From assembly GCF_002836975.1 (NCBI RefSeq), contig NZ_NIJK01000027.1, positions 298,936-362,935 of the forward strand: a DNA stretch of 64,000 nucleotides, in the 5' to 3' direction. The position numbers and the translations under genes are program-made. Source of the stretch: Shewanella indica (GTDB taxonomy: Bacteria > Pseudomonadota > Gammaproteobacteria > Enterobacterales > Shewanellaceae). The notes under the pieces are model-generated. The model ran no database searches, was not told the origin of the DNA, and was given only the letters and a program-made list of their open reading frames with translations. Positions 57,222 to 64,000 of the stretch are shown piece after piece. Every line of letters begins with the position of its first letter. Position 1 is the stretch's first letter.

Positions 57222-59702
57222 CTATTTCAACTCTTGTTCAAACAACTTATAGATGCGGCGATACTCGTCCAGCCAGCTCGATGGCTGTCTGAAGCCATGG
57301 GGTTCAACCGGGTAGATAGCCGTCTCAAACATCGGCTTTTCCAGCTCTATCAGTCGCTGCACCAGGCGGACACTGTCCTGGAAGAATACGTTGTCGTCCA
57401 TTACCCCGCTCATGATCAGCAGCGGCTTTTGCAAGCCCTCGGCATGATAGATGGGCGAGCTGCGTTCATAGGCGATGTGGTCCACATCCGGGGTGTTAAG
57501 TATGTTCGAGGTATAAGGCGCATTATAGTGAGCCCAGTCGGTCACAGGCCGCAGCGCGGCGCCGGCCTGGAACAACTCGGGTTGGGTAAACAGTGCCATA
57601 AAGGTCAAAAAGCCGCCGTAAGAACCGCCATAGGTGCCTACCCGCTTGGCATCAACATTGGCATGCTGGCTCATCCATTTGACACCATCGGCCAAGTCTT
57701 CCACTTCCGGATGCCCCATATTACGGTAGATGGCGGTGCGCCAGTCGCGGCCATAGCCTTTGGAGCCGCGATAATCCATGTCCATCACCACATATCCCTG
57801 CTGTGCCAGCAGGTTATGGAACATGAACTCACGGAAATAACCGGAAAAACCATAATGGGCATTCTGCAGATAACCGGCACCATGATTGAAGATCACCGCC
57901 GGATATGACTCGGCGCGATCTTTGTCGAAACCAGCCGGCAGATACACCCTGGCATAAACGTTACCTGCGCCATGGCTGGAAGGCACGGCAACCACCTCAG
58001 GCGCCTGCCAAGGATAGCTCTTGAAGCTGTCGCTGGTGTAATGGGTCAGTTGCGTCAGCTCACCGCCTATGGCTTGAATATAGAGCTCATCCGGCCGGGT
58101 CAGGCTGGAGGCGGTCAACAGCAGCGAACGGCCATCCGGGCTCAGGCTGTAGTCGAGCACGCCGTTCCACTGGGTCAGTTGTTCATCCTTGCCGCTACTT
58201 ATCTCAACCCGATAAACATTGTACTTGCCGGGGTGTTCTTTGTTGGCCTTGTAGTAGATATAACGATTATCCGGGCTCAGAGTGATGTCACTGACCACGA
58301 ACTTACCCGAGGTCAAAGCCCGCGCCTTGCCACCGAGCGGCTTGAGATACAGCTGCGAATAACCACTCTCTTCCGACAGGTAGTAAAGGGTCTCGCTGCC
58401 GGGTAACCAACCATACTGATTGTAGTCATAGTTGACCCAGGCATCGTCATGCAGCCTGTGCTCAGTGACTAGCTTGCCCTTGGCCAGATCGACACTGGCC
58501 AGCCACCGGTCTTTGTTGTCCACGGCTTCCAACATTACGGCCAAGCGCTTGCCTGAGTCTTGCCATTGAATGGCGCTCTGACTCCAGCCCCAATCCTGCA
58601 TCAGTTGGATCTTGCGCGGGGCTTTTTCACTTTCGTAGCGCTCCCCCTTCGCCTTGGCGTTTTCTGCCTTGACGCCGGCCAACACATCCTGGTTGTAGCC
58701 GAGCAAACCTTCGATGGTTATCTCTTTCTTACTCTGCTGCTGCAAGTCCAGCAGTACCAAGCGCTGCCCTGGCACCTTGTCTTCAGCCACTCTGGCTCGC
58801 ACGGGTACAGGATCGACATAGCCATCTTTGCCAAGATAGTTGGGCATGATGTCATGCTCGCCACGCCAGTTGTAACTCTTGTCCTGCAACGCCAGCAGCA
58901 CATAGCGTCCATCCGGCGACAGGCTCAGTTCCACCAGCTGCTCACTCTCACCCAGATACCAAGGCTTGGCCGACAGGGTCGGGTCTTCATTCTGTAACTG
59001 CTGCTGATACGTCTCCCGAGCCTTGGCGTTTTCCTGCTGTTTGGCCACATAGCGGATCAGCTTGTGTTGCTCCTTGGCGAGATAAGTTTCCGGCTCTTTG
59101 GTCTGTGCCGGCTCTTTGGTCATCTTGATATCCGCGAGTTGCTCCACAAGGCCTGAGTCTGCATGCAATCTGAATATCTGCCCCGCCTGCCAATAGGCAA
59201 GATCGCCATTCGCTAAAAAACGCAGCCCTTCAACCTTGGTATTTTGCCGGGTCAACTGAGTGATCTCACCGCTATCGAGCGCCTTCACGAACAGGTTGCC
59301 CTGATAGATATAAGCCTTGCGGCGCTTATCCGGGCTCAAAACACCGTCTCGTTGCGAGATGGTATGCAACTCAGACAACGCCAGCTCCTGCGCCTGTTTG
59401 TCTGTCACTCCCTGACGATAGTAACTGCGCAGCACAGATGCACTCTGCTGGCGGGCGAACAGCACAGCGTGGCTGTCATCGCTCCAGTAGGCACCTTTGG
59501 GGGCGAGTCCCATCCAATCTGGATCCGCCATAATTTGATTCAGAGTTAACGGCTTGTCGGCCACAGGAGGCGCTGCCAAGGGTACTGTTTGGCTGGCTTT
59601 GGTGATCTCTTGGGTGGTGAGTTGCGGCTCGGTGGCGGCGCAGCCGCTGAGAACGGCCAGAGTCAAAACACTCAGACCGGCATGACGCATCAGGCTTTTC
59701 AT
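57222..59702 (-). CDS. S9 prolyl oligopeptidase-family peptidase, lipoprotein
   Basis: An 826-residue exported peptidase. The signal peptide ends at lipobox VLSGC. A beta-propeller with LSPDGRYVLLAL and LSPDNRYIYYKA repeats occupies about 80-550. The catalytic alpha/beta hydrolase domain has Ser in GTYGGSYGGFL (near 693), Asp in SGVMDDNV (near 767) and His in EPHGFR (near 801). It resembles dipeptidyl-peptidase IV-like S9 enzymes and should cleave short peptides in the periplasm. ATG 59702 with AAGGAAGG just before is the likely start; a longer frame lacks the signal peptide. Confidence 0.92.
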   Translation of the reverse strand: MKSLMRHAGLSVLTLAVLSGCAATEPQLTTQEITKASQTVPLAAPPVADKPLTLNQIMADPDWMGLAPKGAYWSDDSHAVLFARQQSASVLRSYYRQGVTDKQAQELALSELHTISQRDGVLSPDKRRKAYIYQGNLFVKALDSGEITQLTRQNTKVEGLRFLANGDLAYWQAGQIFRLHADSGLVEQLADIKMTKEPAQTKEPETYLAKEQHKLIRYVAKQQENAKARETYQQQLQNEDPTLSAKPWYLGESEQLVELSLSPDGRYVLLALQDKSYNWRGEHDIMPNYLGKDGYVDPVPVRARVAEDKVPGQRLVLLDLQQQSKKEITIEGLLGYNQDVLAGVKAENAKAKGERYESEKAPRKIQLMQDWGWSQSAIQWQDSGKRLAVMLEAVDNKDRWLASVDLAKGKLVTEHRLHDDAWVNYDYNQYGWLPGSETLYYLSEESGYSQLYLKPLGGKARALTSGKFVVSDITLSPDNRYIYYKANKEHPGKYNVYRVEISSGKDEQLTQWNGVLDYSLSPDGRSLLLTASSLTRPDELYIQAIGGELTQLTHYTSDSFKSYPWQAPEVVAVPSSHGAGNVYARVYLPAGFDKDRAESYPAVIFNHGAGYLQNAHYGFSGYFREFMFHNLLAQQGYVVMDMDYRGSKGYGRDWRTAIYRNMGHPEVEDLADGVKWMSQHANVDAKRVGTYGGSYGGFLTFMALFTQPELFQAGAALRPVTDWAHYNAPYTSNILNTPDVDHIAYERSSPIYHAEGLQKPLLIMSGVMDDNVFFQDSVRLVQRLIELEKPMFETAIYPVEPHGFRQPSSWLDEYRRIYKLFEQELK

Positions 59703-59880
59703 CATCCTTCCTTTTTTATAGTTATCTTGGCCGCCGGGAAGCGACATATGACAGAAAACAAGCGATTGCGGCCTGTTATACCATATTTGCCAGAGGATGT
59801 TGTTCTGCAAAAGCTGAAAACTTGTAAAGGCTTGTTAAGGATGGAGCCTTGGTACGAATCCGGGACTGACTCACTGCTCC

Positions 59881-60453
59881 TTAAGCCAGACGCAGAAAAT
59901 TATTGAGTAGTTCAAGCCCCTGCTGGGTCAGAATGGATTCAGGATGAAACTGCACGCCGTAGAGGCGTTTTTGTGCATGGCTGATGGCCATGATTTCCCG
60001 CCCGTGTACCGGGTCATCATACCAGGCATCCAGACTGAAGCCTTCAGGCACAGAGTCAATCAGCAGCGAGTGATAACGGGTCACGGTCAAGGGGTTGGCC
60101 AGACCTTGAAACAGCCCGCGACCATTGTGACTGATTGCCGATGTCTTGCCATGCATCACCCGCTTGGCCCGAACCACCTTGGCACCGAATACCTGAGCCA
60201 GCGACTGGTGTCCAAGACAGACACCCAAGATAGGCAACTTACCGGCAAAATATTCGATGGCGGCCAGCGAGATCCCCGCCTGATCCGGGCTACAGGGCCC
60301 GGGAGAGATCACCAGATAATCCGGCGCCAGCTCGCGGATCTCATCGAGCCCAATCTCATCGTTGCGCTTGATAACAGGCTGCTGCCCCAACTGCTGAAAA
60401 TACTGCACCAGATTGAAGGTAAAGGAATCATAGTTGTCGATCATCAGCAGCAT
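59881..60453 (-). CDS. pabA: Aminodeoxychorismate/anthranilate synthase glutaminase subunit
   Basis: A 190-residue class I glutamine amidotransferase. The catalytic Cys is in [11 protein letters not shown] and the His and Glu in [10 protein letters not shown]. It provides ammonia for para-aminobenzoate (folate) or anthranilate (tryptophan) synthesis. No trp genes flank it and it stands alone, which favours PabA over TrpG, although some bacteria use one protein for both. The start has no clear ribosome site; a later ATG codon (MIDNYDSF) is possible. Confidence 0.88.
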   Translation of the reverse strand: MLLMIDNYDSFTFNLVQYFQQLGQQPVIKRNDEIGLDEIRELAPDYLVISPGPCSPDQAGISLAAIEYFAGKLPILGVCLGHQSLAQVFGAKVVRAKRVMHGKTSAISHNGRGLFQGLANPLTVTRYHSLLIDSVPEGFSLDAWYDDPVHGREIMAISHAQKRLYGVQFHPESILTQQGLELLNNFLRLA

Positions 60454-60698
60454 ATAACGGGAACCGATTGATTTAAGAGATAGGGCTTACAGTGCCGCAA
60501 ACAAGATACCGCTGGAGATGTTCCATCTTTTTTCAGGCGCCATCTTTTGCGCACGCTATGTTACGTTTAACGCTGAGCTGGTTCAACCTGGGGATGAACA
60601 AGGATAGCTTTATTCGGTCAGCTATTGGCTCATTCAAACGACAAACTTATTGTATCCTGAATAATAGATGCCTTGGGCCGGTTCTCCTTGATGCCAGT

Positions 60699-61598
60699 TC
60701 AATCCTTACCCTCATACCTGAGTCTGTCAATAACCAACCTGAATGCCGAACTGATATTACGCCGCCCGGAATAACACAGGCAGTATCCTTCAAACGGCGG
60801 ACACCAATCGGCCAACACCCGCCGAAGGGATCCATTCTCTATCTCTTCCGTCACTTCGGCTTCGGTAACAAAGGCAATGCCGTGCCCGGCCTTGGCCGCT
60901 TCAATACACACATCACTCTCACTGAAAATAAAGGGGCCGGATACATGTTTGACTATCTCTTCGCCCTCTTTTTCAAACTCCCAGTCATAGACGGGTGCAT
61001 GAGCATGAAACCTCAATACTAGGCAAGCATGCTCGTCCAAGTCATGGGGGTGCTTTGGCACGCCATGGCGTTTGAAGTATTCAGGGGTGGCCACGGCTGC
61101 CAATCGCACAGCGGGGCCAATTTTCACGGCAATCATGTCCGGGCCGACAAACTCCCGCAGCCTTACCCCGGCATCGAAACGTTCTTCGGTCAAATCCGTG
61201 AGGCGACTTTCCAGATTCAGCTCAATCTGCACTTCCGGGTAGTCACGCACTATCTGTGACAACTTGGGCCACAGCAGGGTTCGCAGCGCAGGTTTACTGG
61301 TAGCCAGTCTCACCAGCCCTCTAGGGGCATCACCCAATAGTCGCAACTCTTCAATTCTCGCATTGATCATCCCCAGCCCGGGCTTGAGGGCCGCCAACAA
61401 TTTTTCACCTGCATCTGTGGTGGACACTTTACGGGAAGTACGATTGAGTAATTTGATACCAACCCCCTCTTCCAGGCGCCTTATTGCATGGCTGACCGCG
61501 GATTGAGACAGCTCGAGTCGGGTCGCCGCGCGAGTAAAACTGCGCTCTTCAGCGACCGCCATAAATAGAGTTAAATCACTCAATTCTTCCCGCTTCAT
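60699..61598 (-). CDS. LysR-family transcriptional regulator
   Basis: A 299-residue regulator with an N-terminal winged helix-turn-helix (about 18-40: SFTRAATRLELSQSAVSHAI) and a substrate-binding effector domain with AKAGHGIAFVTE in the second half. CAGGGGAATAAT precedes ATG. It is divergent from the MFS/cyclophilin-like/cupin operon and probably controls it. A palindrome TATTC-ACAA-GAATA (61641-61654) in the shared region is a candidate operator. The effector is unknown. Confidence 0.92.
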   Translation of the reverse strand: MKREELSDLTLFMAVAEERSFTRAATRLELSQSAVSHAIRRLEEGVGIKLLNRTSRKVSTTDAGEKLLAALKPGLGMINARIEELRLLGDAPRGLVRLATSKPALRTLLWPKLSQIVRDYPEVQIELNLESRLTDLTEERFDAGVRLREFVGPDMIAVKIGPAVRLAAVATPEYFKRHGVPKHPHDLDEHACLVLRFHAHAPVYDWEFEKEGEEIVKHVSGPFIFSESDVCIEAAKAGHGIAFVTEAEVTEEIENGSLRRVLADWCPPFEGYCLCYSGRRNISSAFRLVIDRLRYEGKD

Positions 61599-61640
61599 AT
61601 TATTCCCCTGCTTGGCCTTCAGCTCACCAAATCAATCAAA

Positions 61641-61654
61641 TATTCACAAGAATA
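61641..61654. promoter_or_regulatory. Candidate LysR-type operator
   Basis: TATTC-ACAA-GAATA is a 14-bp interrupted palindrome 43 bp upstream of the LysR start, in the divergent region. LysR regulators typically bind such T-N11-A-like dyads; this one has a slightly longer spacing. Confidence 0.4.
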
Positions 61655-61830
61655 CTTCGAAAACTGGGCCAATATAACCGAAAAACATCCGTTATTAATG
61701 AATTGGATTCATAGTTTCAATGAATTTAGAGCGCTTGTTACCACAGGCGTCCAGGCCTATTCTGCTGGTCATAAATTCATCCAACAACGGCTACCAGCGC
61801 CAGCTACTCCTGAGGGGAAATTCTCAATCT

Positions 61831-63051
61831 ATGAGCCATTCAGTTACAGATCCGCTTCCAACCACTGAAGATACCGCCTGCTGGAGTGGTGTCTTTGCCA
61901 TGTCGTTATGTGTCTTCGTCCTAATTGCGTCTGAATTTATGCCGGTCAGCCTGTTGACTCCTATAGCCTCATCCCTGCAGATAACCGAAGGAATGGCCGG
62001 CCAAGGGATAGCCATTTCCGGCATATTGGCCGTGGTGACCAGCTTACTTATCCCGGTACTGGCCGGTAAGGTAAACCGTAAAACACTGCTTCTTGGACTG
62101 ACAGGTCTGATGGGGATTTCCGGCCTCATCATAGGTCTGTCCGATAGCTATGCCAGTTACTTGCTGGGCCGGGCACTGATCGGTGTCGTCATAGGTGGAT
62201 TCTGGTCCATGTCGGCGGCTATTGCCATGCGCTTGGTACCGAGTGAACAAGTCCCCAAGGCGCTGGCCATCTTCAATGGCGGGAACGCCTTGGCGATGAT
62301 TTTGGCAGCCCCTCTCGGCGCTTATCTGGGCTCAATGCTTGGTTGGCGTGGCGCCTTTCTCTGTTTATTGCCAATAGCTGTCATCACCCTGATTTGGCAA
62401 TGGCTTAGCCTGCCGTCCATGCCGGTTAGAGAGCGTTCAGCGAGGATCCGCGGCACTTTTGCGGTACTGGGCTTGTTACGCACTCCAGTAGTGCTGGCCG
62501 GTATGCTGGCGATTGCCAGTTTGTTTATGGGGCAGTTTACCCTATTCACTTATGTTCGCCCCTTTCTGGAAAGCGTCACACAAGTGGCTGTAAAGCCATT
62601 ATCACTGATCCTGTTGCTCATAGGCCTGGCCGGGCTCATAGGCACCAGCCTTATCAATGGGGCTCTGAAACGACAATTTTATCTGACGCTGAAAATCATG
62701 CCCTTGTTGATGGCCGTCAGCGCAATCGGTTTGGCGTTCTTTGGCACTCAATTGATCTTGGTGATTGTGTTGTTACTCCTCTGGGGACTTATCGCCACAG
62801 CCGCCCCTGTGGGTTGGTGGGCCTGGGTGCCACGGACTATTCCGCAATCGGCCGAAACAGCCGGTGGCCTGATGGTCGCAGTCATTCAGCTCTCTATCGC
62901 CTTGGGTTCTACCTTGGGAGGTGTGTTATTCGACATTGGTGGCCACCAACTCTGTTTTGGTATCAGCGCCCTGCTGCTGTTGCTATCCACAGCTTTGGTC
63001 GGGGTAACACAAGGCTACGAACCCCCGAAAAGCCAAAAGGATAGGGTCTGA
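61831..63051 (+). CDS. MFS efflux transporter (NepI-like DHA1 family)
   Basis: A 12-helix major facilitator protein of about 406 residues. It is close to E. coli NepI, a purine ribonucleoside efflux pump, in several stretches: EFMPVSLLTPIASSLQI, GRALIGVVIGGFWSMSAA, MRLVPSEQVPKALAIF and PVGWWAWVPRTI. DHA1 motif A-like VNRKTLLLG follows helix 2. ATG at 61831 is chosen because NepI begins near there; an ATG at 61720 would add 37 residues without membrane character. It heads the operon opposite the LysR gene. The substrate is inferred only. Confidence 0.85.
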   Translation: MSHSVTDPLPTTEDTACWSGVFAMSLCVFVLIASEFMPVSLLTPIASSLQITEGMAGQGIAISGILAVVTSLLIPVLAGKVNRKTLLLGLTGLMGISGLIIGLSDSYASYLLGRALIGVVIGGFWSMSAAIAMRLVPSEQVPKALAIFNGGNALAMILAAPLGAYLGSMLGWRGAFLCLLPIAVITLIWQWLSLPSMPVRERSARIRGTFAVLGLLRTPVVLAGMLAIASLFMGQFTLFTYVRPFLESVTQVAVKPLSLILLLIGLAGLIGTSLINGALKRQFYLTLKIMPLLMAVSAIGLAFFGTQLILVIVLLLLWGLIATAAPVGWWAWVPRTIPQSAETAGGLMVAVIQLSIALGSTLGGVLFDIGGHQLCFGISALLLLLSTALVGVTQGYEPPKSQKDRV

Positions 63052-63053
63052 CG

Positions 63054-63587
63054 ATGACATGGACAAGGCCTTTGACCAATTTAGCCTGTTTAAAGAAAAC
63101 CAAGGCATTTATGTTTGTCCTGCCTTTCCTTGGAGGACAAATGTCTCTGGCTCAAGACCAGTTACCCACTCAGATTGAGGAGACAAAAATCATGCACAGC
63201 ATAACTCTGTTACTGGACGGCAAAACCCTGGTCGCGAGCCTGGAAGACAACTCTGCCAGCCGGGATTTTCTTGCCTTGTTACCCCTTGAACTTGAACTGA
63301 GCGACTATGGCGCCAGTGAGAAAATAGCGGACTTACCCAAAAAGCTCTCCACCTTGGATGTCCCCAGCGGACATTCGGCCAAAGTTGGCGACCTCACCTA
63401 TTACGCCCCTTGGGGGAATCTGGCCATTTTCTATCGTGATCACGGCTACGCCCAAGGCTTGATCCCGCTAGGGCGGATAGACACTGGCAAAGAGCTGATG
63501 AAATTTTCAGGCAGGCAGAAAATTCGCATAGAAAAAGCAGGGCTGATCAAAAGCGAACAACTCAAGTCTCACTTTAACAAGGAGTAA
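63054..63587 (+). CDS. Exported cyclophilin-like fold protein
   Basis: A 177-residue protein with a signal-like N-terminus (AFMFVLPFLGGQMSLAQ). The mature part is a cyclophilin-like beta fold of the small bacterial group: LLLDGKTLVASLEDNSASRDF, LPLELELSDYG, GDLTYYAPWGNLAIFYRD and LGRIDTG. These lack proline-isomerase activity in the cases I know of, and their role is unclear. It follows the MFS gene by 2 bp and precedes the cupin gene by 4 bp, so it is translated with both. Confidence 0.75.
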   Translation: MTWTRPLTNLACLKKTKAFMFVLPFLGGQMSLAQDQLPTQIEETKIMHSITLLLDGKTLVASLEDNSASRDFLALLPLELELSDYGASEKIADLPKKLSTLDVPSGHSAKVGDLTYYAPWGNLAIFYRDHGYAQGLIPLGRIDTGKELMKFSGRQKIRIEKAGLIKSEQLKSHFNKE

Positions 63588-63591
63588 AGCA

Positions 63592-64000
63592 ATGAAACTC
63601 AACTTCATATTCACTTGCACATTATTGCTTATTTCGCTGCCAAATGTGGCTGCTCAGCCCAAGCAAAGTATCTCAGAATCAGGTTCCCGTTCTTCAATTG
63701 CCGGGCCAGAGCAATTTTTCACTGGTGCAGCACGTATCGACCCTCTGTTTCCTGCGACCGATGAAATCAATGCATCTGCAGCCTATGTCACCTTTGAGCC
63801 TGGTACCCGCACAGCCTGGCATATCCATCCCAAAGGCCAACAAATTATTGTGACTCAGGGCGTAGGCTACACACAGGAATGGGGCAAACCTCGACAACAG
63901 ATAAAGCCAGGCGATGTGATCTGGTGCCCTGCAGGCATAAAGCACTGGCATGGCGCAGCTCCCAAGACTGCGATGACACATCTTGTGGTCACAGGTCAAG
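63592..64000 (+). CDS. Exported cupin-domain protein (3' end outside window)
   Basis: A frame of 136 codons open to the window edge. The signal peptide (FIFTCTLLLISLPNVAAQP) is followed by a cupin barrel with metal ligands in AWHIHPKGQQIIV (His, His, Gln) and WCPAGIKHWHGAAP (His). AGGAGTAAAGCA precedes ATG. Cupins of this form occur with carboxymuconolactone decarboxylase-like and oxidoreductase genes in LysR-controlled operons, and its partners may lie beyond the edge. Function unknown. Confidence 0.8.
   Translation, partial: MKLNFIFTCTLLLISLPNVAAQPKQSISESGSRSSIAGPEQFFTGAARIDPLFPATDEINASAAYVTFEPGTRTAWHIHPKGQQIIVTQGVGYTQEWGKPRQQIKPGDVIWCPAGIKHWHGAAPKTAMTHLVVTGQ

Overview
The window reads as chromosomal DNA of a gammaproteobacterium, almost certainly a Shewanella. 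The case rests on a periplasmic tetraheme fumarate reductase (FccA type), a GlyGly-CTERM secreted subtilase, an AST arginine-catabolism cluster, ArcA and CRP with near-E. coli sequences, and the yheS-yheT-yheU-prkB-crp neighbourhood known from gammaproteobacteria. By eye the base composition is moderately GC-rich, which would fit the S. algae group, but the species is inference. I see no rRNA, tRNA, CRISPR array, prophage or insertion sequence with a transposase. It looks like ordinary core and near-core chromosome.

Layout. 1-4.8 kb: an OmpA-like small periplasmic protein, a chemotaxis receptor, a thioredoxin/CcdA-type membrane fusion and a small YjfB-like protein. 4.8-12.2 kb: ahpF and ahpC (peroxide detoxification), an exported M17 leucyl aminopeptidase, a spermidine-synthase-fold protein, a short MscS protein, a dienelactone hydrolase and ldhA. 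12.3-20 kb: fccA, a three-gene membrane protein/methyltransferase cluster, two very small membrane proteins beside a CadC-like membrane regulator, rluA and asnC. 20-27 kb: a 1289-residue subtilase, then a lysine-riboswitch-controlled lysC with a short upstream ORF and a translationally coupled M14-type deacylase. 27-33 kb: a DUF3293 protein, arcA with a long structured leader, a second EF-G gene and a periplasmic-sensor diguanylate cyclase. 33-44.8 kb: yheS, a TIGR02444 protein, a GMC oxidoreductase with its Tat-exported partner, yheT, yheU, prkB, a Sel1-repeat protein, crp and a PepSY/response regulator/histidine kinase operon. 44.8-50 kb: a large metzincin lipoprotein paired with an outer-membrane barrel. 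50-54.7 kb: astC-astA-astD and a DUF1338 dioxygenase-like gene. 54.9-64 kb: an HSL-type hydrolase, an HDOD protein, an S9 peptidase lipoprotein, pabA, and a LysR regulator divergent from an MFS/cyclophilin-like/cupin operon cut by the window edge.

The main non-coding interest is a dispersed, imperfectly palindromic element of about 80-97 bp. Five full, partial or diverged copies are visible. In two of them the terminal CTAAGG supplies the TAA stop codon of the adjoining gene, and a third ends a few bases past a stop codon. Other non-coding features are a lysine riboswitch followed by a 19-codon ORF that overlaps the lysC start as TGATG, a long arcA leader with a CRP-like box and three GTTAA repeats at 15-bp spacing, and a nested hairpin plus terminator after prkB that could be a small RNA or a structured 3' end.

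Several starts given here differ from the longest open frame, because a clear Shine-Dalgarno sequence and signal peptide (sometimes with TTG or GTG) favour a shorter form. Functions are called from remembered family motifs, without any database search.
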